Source: CAMLIZ01 sp040758375 (GTDB taxonomy: Bacteria; Pseudomonadota; Gammaproteobacteria; Burkholderiales; Burkholderiaceae_C). Taken from it: a stretch of DNA of 64,000 bases. Positions 47,001 through 57,602 of the stretch are shown here, piece by piece. The notes beneath the pieces were generated by a model that was not told the origin of the DNA, made no database searches, and saw nothing but the letters and a program-made list of their open reading frames with translations. Within the stretch, counting starts at the first letter, position 1, and every line of letters begins with the position of its first letter. The stretch covers positions 1-64,000 of the forward strand of contig JBFLWE010000015.1 of the NCBI GenBank assembly GCA_040758375.1. Reading direction: 5' to 3'. A program made the position numbers and the translations under genes.

Positions 47001-47267
47001 ATCGTCGAGTCCGCGGTGCGGCGGTTCCGGCCGATCGTGCTGACCGCCGCGGCGGCGGTGCTGGCGATGATCCCGCTGTCGCGCAGCGTGTTCTGGGGGC
47101 CGATGGCAGTGGCCATCATGGGTGGCCTGATCGTCGCGACAGCCCTCACGCTGCTGGCGTTGCCGGCCATGTATGCGGCCTGGTTCCGCGTGCGACGGCC
47201 GCAAGGCGAGGACACGCGCCCGGTGGAAGAGGCGGGCATTCTGAAATCGGCGCCGGCAGCCGGCTAG
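44076..47267 (+). CDS. RND efflux pump, inner-membrane transporter
   Basis: Twelve-helix RND permease of 1063 residues that exports compounds with proton influx. The relay Asp pair lies in helix 4 (LGLLVDDAIIAVEMMVRK), and GMAKSAVGEYTFAIFAVTTAALLISW is in the next conserved block. The C-terminal half repeats the fold with VALLGVIALMGMIMRNSVILIDQIEQDRARG. The N terminus (EHQPLTRYLMIVLLVLGVAAYFQLGQDEDPPF) resembles the subgroup of the VexF/MuxB-like, not AcrB, pumps. The substrate range is unknown. Confidence 0.94.
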   Translation: MDNRTPEMDGMPSSRFNISRWALEHQPLTRYLMIVLLVLGVAAYFQLGQDEDPPFTFRAMVVQAFWPGATAQQMAEQVTDKIEKTLQEVPYTDKIRSYTKPGESLTIFQIRDNAPPKEVQDVWYQVRKKVGDARGTLPQGVIGPFFNDEFGDVYGSIYALLADGFSDEELRVQAENVRQQLLKVPDVAKVEIFGAQPEKLFVEVSQKRLAQLGLDMNQVINQLGAQNAVEGAGVLNAGSDNLQVRIGGQFHSVEELRRFPIRAINPQTGVASSLRLGDIAEIRRAYVDPPAVKVRHQGKQVVALGISMSKGGDIIRLGEALRSTTARIQQDLPVGIQLEQVQDQPRAVSRSVGEFVRVLIEAVVVVLAVSFISLGLHTKPLRIDVWPGLVVGITIPLVLAITFVTMYYWGVGLHKISLGSLIIALGLLVDDAIIAVEMMVRKLEEGYDKMRAATFAYDVTAMPMLTGTLITATGFLPIGMAKSAVGEYTFAIFAVTTAALLISWFVSVYFVPYLGAKLLHNRSKVEGQAHELFDTPFYSRFRRAVDWCVEHRWITIGLTIGTFVLGLAGMGKVQQQFFPDSSRPEILVDLWMPEGTTIGETEALAKRFEARVKKEPGIESVTLWVGSGVPRFYLPLDQIFPQTNVAQAIVLPKDLKEREALRMRLPTVLAEEFPEARGRVKLLPNGPPVPYPVQFRVVGDDARVVRQWADQAKEILRANPNMRGVNDNWNESIKVLRLEIDQDKARALGVTSQSIAQASRTLLSGVTVGQYREGDKLIDIVLRQPADERNAITDIGNAYLPTASGRAIPLTQIAKVSFTWEPGVMWREGRQFAVTVQGDVVEGLQGPTVTMQVWPMLQELQARMPAGYRIDIAGSVEESSKGQGSIAAGVPVMLFIIFTLLMLQLHSFSRAMLVFLTGPLGIAGVAGALLLLDRPFGFVALLGVIALMGMIMRNSVILIDQIEQDRARGVPAWEAIVESAVRRFRPIVLTAAAAVLAMIPLSRSVFWGPMAVAIMGGLIVATALTLLALPAMYAAWFRVRRPQGEDTRPVEEAGILKSAPAAG

Positions 47268-47294
47268 AATCACCGGTTTGCCGAATCCCGATGG

Positions 47295-47329
47295 CAAGGG
47301 GCAGGAACGCGGTTTCCTGCCCCTTGTTT
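47295..47329 (+). terminator. Terminator after the RND operon
   Basis: CAAGGGGCAGGAA (47295-47307) pairs perfectly with TTCCTGCCCCTTG (47314-47326) around a six-base loop, followed by TTTC, 13 bases before tRNA-Leu. Confidence 0.8.
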
Positions 47330-47341
47330 CACTTTCTTCGT

Positions 47342-47428
47342 GCGCGGGTGGCGAAATTGGTAGACGCACCAGGTTTAGGTCCTGACGCCAGCGATGGTGT
47401 GGGGGTTCGAGTCCCCCCCCGCGCACCA
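47342..47428 (+). tRNA. tRNA-Leu (anticodon TAG)
   Basis: Type II tRNA with a long variable arm and encoded CCA. The acceptor GCGCGGG pairs with CCCGCGC, and the anticodon loop TTTAGGT gives TAG, reading CUA/CUG. The T arm is GGGGGTTCGAGTCCCCC. Confidence 0.97.
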
Positions 47429-47531
47429 TGTATCAACTGGAGGCCCCCAGGGCCGGGCGATGCCCGACCCGCCCCCCATGGGGGTCAAGCAAAGTGGCGA
47501 AGCCACATTTCCTTGAGAGAGAGACACGCTT

Positions 47532-48839
47532 ATGACGGTCACCGTGGAAACCCTTGACAAGCTGGAACGCCGCATCACGCTCACGCTGCCCGCCAGCGAG
47601 ATCAGCAACGAGGTCGAATCGCGCCTGAAGCGCCTGTCGCGTACCGTCAAGGCCGATGGTTTCCGCCCCGGCAAGGTGCCGATGAGCGTGGTGGCCCAGC
47701 GCTACGGCTACTCGGTGCAGTACGAGGTGATGAACGACAAGGTGGGCGAGGCCTTCAGCAGCGCTGCCAACGAGGCCAAGCTGCGCGTGGCGGGCCAACC
47801 CCGCATCACGCAGAAGGAAGACGCGCCCGAGGGCACCATTGCCTTCGATGCCACCTTCGAGGTCTACCCCGAGGTGAAGATCGGCGAACTGGCCGAGATC
47901 GAAGTGGAGCGCGTGGCCGCCGACGTCAGCGAAGAGGCCATCGACAAGACGCTGGACATCCTGCGCAAGCAGCGCCGCACCTTTGCCCAGCGCCCGGCCG
48001 CCGAAGGCGCCCAGGAAGGCGACCGCGTCACCATCGACTTCGAAGGCAAGATCGACGGCGAGCCCTTTGCCGGCGGCAGGGCCGAGGGCTTCCAGTTCCT
48101 TATCGGCGAGGGCCAGATGCTGGAGCAGTTCGACAAGGCCGTGCGCGGCATGAAGGCCGGTGAATCCAAGACCTTCCCGCTGCAGTTCCCCGAGGACTAT
48201 CACGGCAAGGACGTGGCCGGCAAGGAAGCCGACTTCCTGGTCACGATGAAGAAGATCGAGGTTGCGCACCTGCCCGCGGTGGATGAGGCCTTTGCCAAGT
48301 CGCTCGGCATCGCCGAGGGCACGGTGGAAGCCCTGCGCGCCGACATCAAGCGCAACCTCGAGCGCGAGGTCAAGTTCCGCGTCCAGGCCCGCAACAAGGC
48401 AGCCGTGATGGATGCGCTGCTCAAGGTGGCCGAGCTCGACGTGCCGAAGGCGCTGGTCACCAACGAGGTGGAGCGCATGACCGAAGGCGCCCGCGCCGAC
48501 CTCAAGCAGCGTGGTGTCAAGGACGCCGACAAGGCCCCGATCCCGGCCGAGATCTTCCAGCCACAGGCCGAGCGGCGCGTGCGCCTGGGCCTGGCCGTCG
48601 CCGAGCTGGTGCGCGCCAACAACCTGCAGGCCAAGCCCGAGCAGCTGCAGGCCCACATCGAGGAGCTGGCGCAGAGCTACGAGAAGCCGGCCGAAGTGGT
48701 GCGCTGGTACCTCAGCGACCGGCAGCGCATGGCCGAAGTGGAGGCGGTGGTGATCGAGAACAACGTCACCGAATTCGTGCTCGGCAAGGCCAAGGTGGTC
48801 GACAAGACGCTTCCGTTCGACGAGTTGATGAAGGCCTGA
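47532..48839 (+). CDS. tig: Trigger factor
   Basis: Ribosome-associated chaperone and prolyl isomerase of 435 residues. The ribosome-binding domain contains GFRPGKVPMSVVAQRYG (the GFRxGK signature), the FKBP domain lies at about 160-245 (GDRVTIDFEGKIDGEPFAGG), and the C-terminal helical arms follow. It leads the conserved tig-clpP-clpX-lon block. The 100 bases upstream hold several GC hairpins and no T-tract. Confidence 0.97.
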   Translation: MTVTVETLDKLERRITLTLPASEISNEVESRLKRLSRTVKADGFRPGKVPMSVVAQRYGYSVQYEVMNDKVGEAFSSAANEAKLRVAGQPRITQKEDAPEGTIAFDATFEVYPEVKIGELAEIEVERVAADVSEEAIDKTLDILRKQRRTFAQRPAAEGAQEGDRVTIDFEGKIDGEPFAGGRAEGFQFLIGEGQMLEQFDKAVRGMKAGESKTFPLQFPEDYHGKDVAGKEADFLVTMKKIEVAHLPAVDEAFAKSLGIAEGTVEALRADIKRNLEREVKFRVQARNKAAVMDALLKVAELDVPKALVTNEVERMTEGARADLKQRGVKDADKAPIPAEIFQPQAERRVRLGLAVAELVRANNLQAKPEQLQAHIEELAQSYEKPAEVVRWYLSDRQRMAEVEAVVIENNVTEFVLGKAKVVDKTLPFDELMKA

Positions 48840-48856
48840 TCAGGCCGTTCGTCACG

Positions 48857-48890
48857 AAGGGCACCGTCCCGCGAGGGGCGGTGCCCTTTT
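48857..48890 (+). terminator. Terminator between tig and clpP
   Basis: AAGGGCACCG (48857-48866) pairs with CGGTGCCCTT (48879-48888), then TT. It separates tig from clpPX transcription. Confidence 0.85.
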
Positions 48891-48966
48891 CTCGTCCGGG
48901 GTCGGTACTTGTCGCTTCATAATCGATCCCAACATCCGATAGTCAAACCATTCCTCGAGGAACGCC

Positions 48967-49575
48967 ATGAGCGCACTGGAGACGCAAAACCTGGGCATGG
49001 TGCCCATCGTCATCGAGCAGTCCGGCCGCGGGGAGCGGGCCTACGACATTTACAGCCGCCTGCTGCGCGAGCGCGTGGTGTTCCTGGTGGGCCCGGTGAA
49101 CGACCAGACCGCCAACCTGGTGGTGGCGCAACTGCTGTTCCTGGAAAGCGAGAACCCCGACAAGGACATCTCGCTCTACATCAACTCGCCAGGTGGCTCG
49201 GTGAGCGCCGGCATGTCGATCTTCGACACCATGCAGTTCATCAAACCCGACGTGTCGACTCTGTGCATGGGCATGGCCGCGAGCATGGGCGCCTTTTTGC
49301 TGGCCGCCGGCGCCAAGGGGAAGCGGTTCGCGCTGCCGAACTCACGGATCATGATCCACCAGCCGCTCGGTGGCGCGCAGGGCCAGGCGACCGACATCGA
49401 AATCCACGCCCGGGAAATCCTGCGCACTCGCGAGCAGCTCAATCGCATCCTGGCCGAACGCACCGGGCAGACGCTCGAAAAGATCCAGGCGGACACGGAG
49501 CGGGACTATTTCATGACCGCGCACGAATCCAAGAACTACGGCCTGATCGACCAGGTGCTGGAAAAGAGGGCCTGA
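48967..49575 (+). CDS. clpP: ATP-dependent Clp protease proteolytic subunit
   Basis: Serine peptidase of 202 residues forming the tetradecameric ClpP chamber. The catalytic triad is Ser106 (GMAASMGAF), His131 (MIHQPLGG) and Asp180. A possible sigma-32-like element, CTTGTC (48908-48913) and CCCAACAT (48928-48935), lies upstream, but it is less convincing than that of lon. clpX follows after 137 bases. Confidence 0.97.
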   Translation: MSALETQNLGMVPIVIEQSGRGERAYDIYSRLLRERVVFLVGPVNDQTANLVVAQLLFLESENPDKDISLYINSPGGSVSAGMSIFDTMQFIKPDVSTLCMGMAASMGAFLLAAGAKGKRFALPNSRIMIHQPLGGAQGQATDIEIHAREILRTREQLNRILAERTGQTLEKIQADTERDYFMTAHESKNYGLIDQVLEKRA

Positions 49576-49712
49576 TCCACAGGTGCCCGCCCGAAATAGG
49601 CGGTTTCAGACGAGGAAAACGGGGTCTTTATCGAAGGAAAAACCCCGTCTCCACTTGAACTATCATTGATCCGAAACACTCTCAGTACCGGCGATCCCGT
49701 TCGCACTGACCC

Positions 49713-50981
<1,269 letters not shown>

Positions 50982-51045
50982 TTCGGCGAGGCGCTCCGGC
51001 ATTTGCGCTTGCGCATCCCCCACAAGCGGGCAGTCGGTAAGACTG

Positions 51046-51070
51046 CTTGCAATTCCTGCCCCGGCCCCTA
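51046..51070 (+). promoter_or_regulatory. Sigma-32-like heat-shock promoter of lon
   Basis: CTTGCA (51046-51051), a 13-base spacer, then CCCCTA (51065-51070), close to the CTTGAA/CCCCAT consensus of RpoH. The expected start is about 20 bases before the lon ATG at 51097. lon is a heat-shock gene in other proteobacteria. Confidence 0.6.
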
Positions 51071-51096
51071 ACTAGGGCGAGGAAAGAGAGGTACCA

Positions 51097-53532
<2,436 letters not shown>

Positions 53533-53539
53533 AAGGGGC

Positions 53540-53569
53540 TTGCAGGGAATCTTTGAGCCGGTATATACT
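53540..53569 (+). promoter_or_regulatory. Promoter of tRNA-Gly
   Basis: TTGCAG (53540-53545), an 18-base spacer and TATACT (53564-53569). The tRNA begins 61 bases later, leaving a 5' leader for RNase P. Confidence 0.65.
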
Positions 53570-53630
53570 GCGCGCTTCGCTGAACGGCAAAACTGTTGAT
53601 CAGCGAAGCGATCAGAGATGGTCGGTGTGT

Positions 53631-53706
53631 GCGGGAATAGCTCAGTTGGTAGAGCGCAACCTTGCCAAGGTTGAGGTCGCGAGTTCGAGCCTCGTTTCCC
53701 GCTCCA
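53631..53706 (+). tRNA. tRNA-Gly (anticodon GCC)
   Basis: The acceptor GCGGGAA pairs with TTCCCGC and CCA is encoded. The anticodon loop TTGCCAA gives GCC, and the D arm is AGCTCAGTTGGTAGAGC. Confidence 0.97.
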
Positions 53707-53713
53707 GATACTC

Positions 53714-53745
53714 GAAAAAGGGAAGCAGCGTGCTTCCCTTTTTTC
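53714..53745 (+). terminator. Terminator after tRNA-Gly
   Basis: AAAAAGGGAAGCA pairs perfectly with TGCTTCCCTTTTT around a three-base loop, with a T-run at the end. Confidence 0.9.
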
Positions 53746-53830
53746 TGCACCGGGCCATGCCTGCAGGTCTTTGGCCGATGTGTGAGAATCGCGGCCCGGC
53801 CTGCAGCAAGTCCGGTCACCCAAACAGCAT

Positions 53831-53904
53831 GGCGCGGTAGCAAAGCGGTTATGCAGCGGATTGCAAATCCGTCCAGGCCAGTTCGACTCTGGCCCGCGCC
53901 TCCA
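53831..53904 (+). tRNA. tRNA-Cys (anticodon GCA)
   Basis: The acceptor GGCGCGG pairs with CCGCGCC and CCA is encoded. The anticodon loop TTGCAAA gives GCA. Confidence 0.97.
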
Positions 53905-53911
53905 GTTTTCG

Positions 53912-53938
53912 AAGGCCTCGCCAGGTGCGAGGCCTTTT
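53912..53938 (+). terminator. Terminator after tRNA-Cys
   Basis: AAGGCCTCGC (53912-53921) pairs with GCGAGGCCTT (53926-53935), followed by TT. Confidence 0.85.
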
Positions 53939-53966
53939 GCTTGGTCCCCGCCATAATCGCGCACCC

Positions 53967-54057
53967 GCCCGGGTGGCGAAATCGGCAGACGCAGCGGACT
54001 TAAAATCCGCCGCCCTTGAGAAAGGGCATACGGGTTCGATCCCCGTCCCGGGCACCA
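53967..54057 (+). tRNA. tRNA-Leu (anticodon TAA)
   Basis: Type II tRNA with a long variable arm and encoded CCA. The acceptor GCCCGGG pairs with CCCGGGC, and the loop CTTAAAA gives TAA. A CATAAT -10 candidate (53952-53957) lies 9 bases upstream, suggesting its own promoter. Confidence 0.97.
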
Positions 54058-54070
54058 GCGAACAGCGGGT

Positions 54071-54586
54071 TCATTCGCCCGCCGAGGCCTCGATCTCCGC
54101 TTGCGCCGCGGCGCGCAGGGTGGCGGCGTCCAGCCCCATCGCCTCGATCGCGCGAGCCGTGATGCCGTGCCTGGATTCGGCGGCGACTGCAATCACATCG
54201 GCGCCGAGCAACGGCCTTGCGGGCTCCTCGCGGCGAAGGCGCGCCAGGCGCTCGACCAGTTGCCGCGCCGAGTCCTCGGCCTTGTACAGACCCTTTGCCT
54301 CCGGCATCGCAGGTGCATCGTCCTCGAAGAGCGATGCGTCGATGCCGGCGCTGCGCAGGGCCCTCGCGTATTGCTGAACGATGGCCTGCCGAAACCGCGC
54401 CGGGTCTGCGTTCGCGCGTCGGAACGCCCGCTGTGCCGTGCCGTCCGGCAGGTCCATTGCTGCCATGACGAAGTGCTCGGATCCCGGCGCCTGCCGCCCC
54501 TCGGCGTTGGCGTGCAGTTCGGCGCTGCGGCAAAGGGCCGTGATGGTGCGCATGTCGCGCAGGCGCAGCGTCAGTCGTCGAAACAT
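54071..54586 (-). CDS. Clp N-terminal-domain protein without an ATPase
   Basis: Protein of 171 residues made of Clp R-type (ClpA/ClpB N-domain) repeats only. The first repeat includes EGRQAPGSEHFVMAAMDLPDGTAQRAF; the second is ADVIAVAAESRHGITARAIEAMGLD. There is no Walker motif, so it cannot unfold proteins itself. It might bind substrates or compete with a Clp ATPase for adaptors, which is inference. AGGAGG six bases before the ATG at 54586 gives strong translation. It follows the small HTH gene by eight bases. Confidence 0.85.
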   Translation of the reverse strand: MFRRLTLRLRDMRTITALCRSAELHANAEGRQAPGSEHFVMAAMDLPDGTAQRAFRRANADPARFRQAIVQQYARALRSAGIDASLFEDDAPAMPEAKGLYKAEDSARQLVERLARLRREEPARPLLGADVIAVAAESRHGITARAIEAMGLDAATLRAAAQAEIEASAGE

Positions 54587-54594
54587 GAAACCTC

Positions 54595-54816
54595 CTATTT
54601 GCGCTTGCTGGTTGCGGGCAGGGTGCCTGCCAGGCGCTTGTGGGCCGCCTGTTTCGAGACACCGAGGGCGTCGGCGATGTCGCTCCAGGACCATCCTTGC
54701 GCCAGCGCCTTGACGACGGCGCGCCGCTCGAGCTTGTCTGCCATGTGGCGCAGGGCGACAACGGCGGCCAGTGCTTCCGCCGGATCGTCTGGTGGTGAGA
54801 GCTTGGCAAGGTCCAT
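54595..54816 (-). CDS. Small helix-turn-helix protein
   Basis: Protein of 73 residues with a clear HTH at about 41-62 (GWSWSDIADALGVSKQAAHKRL), preceded by a helix (AALAAVVALRHMADKLERRA-like region at 13-33). The HTH resembles sigma region 4 / phage-type helices. It heads a two-gene operon with the Clp-N protein and is preceded by twin palindromes over its own promoter, so it is probably an autorepressor. Confidence 0.85.
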   Translation of the reverse strand: MDLAKLSPPDDPAEALAAVVALRHMADKLERRAVVKALAQGWSWSDIADALGVSKQAAHKRLAGTLPATSKRK

Positions 54817-54817
54817 G

Positions 54818-54861
54818 CGTCAATGTTAGTTGACGAATGGCGTGTGTCAATAAAAGTTGAC
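54818..54861 (-). promoter_or_regulatory. Promoter with twin palindromic operators of the HTH/Clp-N operon
   Basis: On the minus strand, TTGACA (54850-54845), a 16-base spacer and TAACAT (54828-54823) make a promoter. Two copies of GTCAA-N6-TTGAC cover it: one at 54819-54834 over the -10 and one at 54846-54861 over the -35, with centres 27 bases apart. Such paired operators suggest cooperative binding of a dimeric repressor, most simply the HTH protein encoded next. Confidence 0.8.
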
Positions 54862-54868
54862 GATTGCC

Positions 54869-55669
54869 CTACAAACTCACTCGTTCCACGACTGCTTCGG
54901 CGGGCAACCAGCGTCTGGCAAGTTCCATCAACGTGGACGGATCACCGGTGGTTTGGAGCAAGAGGCTTCCTTCGGCCTGGCCGCTGGTGGCAGCCGGCCA
55001 GAGGCTCTGCGCCCTCTGAGCGACGGCGTCTGCCGTGTCGATGAGCAGCACCTTCGAGCCCATGATCGAGCGGATGCGGTCGGCGACAAAGGGATAGTGC
55101 GTGCAGCCCAGCACCACGGTGTCCACATGCGCCTGCTGCAGCGGCAGGCAGTACTGCCGAAGCAGGCTGTCGATGCGATCCGGGTTCGCATCGCCCGCTT
55201 CGATGGCATCGGCCAGACCGGGGCAGGCCTGCAGCACCACCGTGCGGCCCGAAGCATGGTCTTGGACCAGGGCACGCAGCCGTTCGCTGTCGATCGTGCG
55301 TTGCGTGGCCATCACGCCGATGCGGCCGCCGGGTGAACGTGCAACGGCCGGCTTGATGCCCGGCTCCACGCCCACGAACGGCATTCGCGGCCACTGCGCA
55401 CGCAGCGCCCGGATCGCCGCCGTGGTGGCGGTGTTGCAGGCCACGACGATCATGCGGGCACCGGCGCCGAGCAGGTACCGAGTCAGCCGCATCGAGCGCT
55501 CGATCACCTCCTCGGCGCTTCGATCACCGTAGGGCGCATAGGCCGAGTCGGCCACATAGTGCAGCTGCGCCTGGGACAGGCGCGCATGGAGCGCCCGCAG
55601 TACCGACAGGCCGCCGACGCCGGAGTCGAACACGCCGATCTTGTCATCCGGGAGGGGGCTGCGGTCCAT
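54869..55669 (-). CDS. murI: Glutamate racemase
   Basis: Cofactor-independent racemase of 266 residues providing D-glutamate for peptidoglycan. The catalytic cysteines are in VACNTATT and GCTHYPF. IGVFDSGVGGLSVL and YVADSAYAPYGDRS are standard N-terminal blocks. ATG 55669 is chosen. It lies upstream of the HTH gene, which has its own promoter 53 bases away. Confidence 0.96.
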   Translation of the reverse strand: MDRSPLPDDKIGVFDSGVGGLSVLRALHARLSQAQLHYVADSAYAPYGDRSAEEVIERSMRLTRYLLGAGARMIVVACNTATTAAIRALRAQWPRMPFVGVEPGIKPAVARSPGGRIGVMATQRTIDSERLRALVQDHASGRTVVLQACPGLADAIEAGDANPDRIDSLLRQYCLPLQQAHVDTVVLGCTHYPFVADRIRSIMGSKVLLIDTADAVAQRAQSLWPAATSGQAEGSLLLQTTGDPSTLMELARRWLPAEAVVERVSL

Positions 55670-55751
55670 GCGGCGGGCAGTCTATCCGCAGCGGATGCCG
55701 CGTGCCTTGTCGCCTCGACGACAGGGCCTGCTTGGGAGCTCCATCTAAAAT

Positions 55752-55774
55752 AGCACGATCGTTCGTTTTATCGT
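55752..55774. promoter_or_regulatory. Candidate TetR-type operator upstream of etfB
   Basis: The segment around 55752-55774 contains the palindrome ACGATCGT followed by TCGT, giving ACGA-N4-TCGT symmetry. It lies between divergent murI and etfB. TetR-type fatty-acid regulators bind comparable sites; the assignment is speculative. Confidence 0.3.
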
Positions 55775-55859
55775 CCGGTCTTCGACGTAGGCCGAGGCAC
55801 TTGCCCCTCTAGAATCCCCACTTAACGTTTACGTCAATCAGCACAAGGAGATTCGCGCC

Positions 55860-56609
55860 ATGAAGGTTCTGGTACCCGTCAAGCGCGTCGTCGACTACAA
55901 CGTGAAAGTTCGCGTGAAGTCCGACGGCACGGGGGTGGACATTGCCAACGTGAAGATGAGCATGAACCCCTTTGACGAGATCGCGGTGGAAGAAGCCGTG
56001 CGCTTGAAGGAAAAGGGTGTCGTGACCGAAGTGGTGGCCGTGTCCTGCGGCGTCACGCAATGCCAGGAGACGCTGCGTACGGCCATGGCGATCGGTGCCG
56101 ACCGTGCCATCCTGGTGGAAACCGACGCCGAGCTGCAGCCGCTGGCCGTGGCCAAGATCCTGAAGGCCCTGGTCGACAAGGAACAGCCGCAACTGGTGAT
56201 CCTGGGCAAGCAGGCGATCGACGACGACTGCAACCAGACCGGCCAGATGCTGGCCGCGCTGGCCGACCTGCCGCAAGCCACCTTTGCCTCCAAGGTGGAA
56301 GTGGCCGACGGCTTTGCCAGCGTGACGCGAGAGGTCGATGGCGGCCTGGAGACCGTGAAGGTCAAGCTGCCCGCGGTGATCACCACCGACCTGCGCCTGA
56401 ACGAGCCGCGCTACGTGACGCTGCCAAACATCATGAAGGCGAAGAAGAAGCCGCTGGAGACCGTGAAGCCCGCCGACCTGGGCGTGGACGTCGCGCCGCG
56501 CATCAAGACGCTCAAGGTCAGCGAGCCGCCCAAGCGCTCGGCCGGCATCAAGGTGCCCGATGTGGCCACGCTGGTCGCGAAGCTGAAGAACGAAGCCAAG
56601 GTGATCTGA
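55860..56609 (+). CDS. etfB: Electron transfer flavoprotein beta subunit
   Basis: AMP-binding subunit of 249 residues of ETF, which takes electrons from acyl-CoA dehydrogenases to ETF-quinone oxidoreductase. It starts MKVLVPVKRVVDYNVKV; VILGKQAIDDDCNQTGQMLAALADLPQATF is the nucleotide region and the ETF signature MKAKKKPLE is near 205. AAGGAG precedes ATG 55860. It is followed immediately by etfA and an acyl-CoA dehydrogenase. Confidence 0.97.
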   Translation: MKVLVPVKRVVDYNVKVRVKSDGTGVDIANVKMSMNPFDEIAVEEAVRLKEKGVVTEVVAVSCGVTQCQETLRTAMAIGADRAILVETDAELQPLAVAKILKALVDKEQPQLVILGKQAIDDDCNQTGQMLAALADLPQATFASKVEVADGFASVTREVDGGLETVKVKLPAVITTDLRLNEPRYVTLPNIMKAKKKPLETVKPADLGVDVAPRIKTLKVSEPPKRSAGIKVPDVATLVAKLKNEAKVI

Positions 56610-56611
56610 AC

Positions 56612-57544
56612 ATGACCGCACTCGTCATTGCCGAACACGACAACGCCTCCATCAAGGGGGCAACCCTGAACACCGTGAGCGCCGCGGCTGCCTGCGGCGG
56701 CGAGGTGCATGTGCTGGTCGCCGGCAGCAATGCCTCCGAGGCGGCCAAGCAGGCTGCGCAGATTGCCGGCGTGAGCAAGGTGCTGCTGGCCGACGCGCCG
56801 CAGCTGGGCGAGCAACTCGCGGAGAACGTGGCCGCGCAGGTGCTGGCCGTGGCCGGTGCCTACAGCCACATCCTGTTCCCGGCCACGGCGCACGGCAAGA
56901 ACGTCGCGCCGCGCGTCGCTGCCAAGCTCGATGTGGCCCAGGTGAGCGACATCACCAAGGTCGTGAGCGCCGATACCTTCGAGCGCCCCATCTACGCCGG
57001 CAACGCCATCGCCACCGTGCAAAGCGCCGACAAGGTCAAGGTGATCACGGTGCGCACCACCGGCTTCGATGCCGCTGCCGCCACCGGCGGCTCGGCGGCC
57101 GTGGACAGCGTGACGGCTCCGGCCGACAGTGGCAAGAGCAGCTTCGTCGGTCGCGAGGTCACCAAGAGCGACCGCCCCGAGCTCACGGCGGCCAAGATCA
57201 TCGTCTCCGGCGGCCGCGCCATGGGTTCCAGCGACAAGTTCAACGAGGTGCTCACGCCGTTGGCCGACAAGCTGGGCGCCGCATTGGGCGCCAGCCGCGC
57301 CGCGGTGGATGCGGGCTATGCGCCCAACGACTGGCAGGTGGGCCAGACCGGCAAGATCGTCGCGCCGCAGCTGTACATCGCCTGCGGCATCAGCGGCGCC
57401 ATCCAGCACCTGGCCGGCATGAAGGACTCCAAGGTGATCGTCGCGATCAACAAGGATCCCGAGGCGCCGATCTTCAGCGTGGCTGACTACGGCCTGGAAG
57501 CCGACCTGTTCACTGCGGTTCCCGAACTGGTGAACTCGCTGTAA
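56612..57544 (+). CDS. etfA: Electron transfer flavoprotein alpha subunit
   Basis: FAD-binding subunit of 310 residues. The C-terminal FAD domain holds SGGRAMGSSDKF, GYAPNDWQVGQTGKIVAPQLYI and CGISGAIQHLAGM. It begins three bases after etfB (TGAACATG), so the two are co-translated. Confidence 0.97.
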   Translation: MTALVIAEHDNASIKGATLNTVSAAAACGGEVHVLVAGSNASEAAKQAAQIAGVSKVLLADAPQLGEQLAENVAAQVLAVAGAYSHILFPATAHGKNVAPRVAAKLDVAQVSDITKVVSADTFERPIYAGNAIATVQSADKVKVITVRTTGFDAAAATGGSAAVDSVTAPADSGKSSFVGREVTKSDRPELTAAKIIVSGGRAMGSSDKFNEVLTPLADKLGAALGASRAAVDAGYAPNDWQVGQTGKIVAPQLYIACGISGAIQHLAGMKDSKVIVAINKDPEAPIFSVADYGLEADLFTAVPELVNSL

Positions 57545-57556
57545 GCACTGCCATTG

Positions 57557-57586
57557 CAAGGGCGCCGCTTTTTCGGCGCCCTTGTT
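57557..57586 (+). terminator. Hairpin/terminator after etfA
   Basis: CAAGGGCGCC (57557-57566) pairs with GGCGCCCTTG (57575-57584) around an eight-base T-rich loop, followed by TT. It is probably a partial terminator ahead of the acyl-CoA dehydrogenase. Confidence 0.6.
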
Positions 57587-57602
57587 CCATCCGGAGATGA
57601 CC

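Noticed and set aside
47429..47531. Several short hairpins (CGGGC/GCCCG, CCCCC/GGGGG, GTGGC/GCCAC) between tRNA-Leu and tig
   Set aside because: None is followed by a convincing T-tract; they are expected in such GC-rich sequence.
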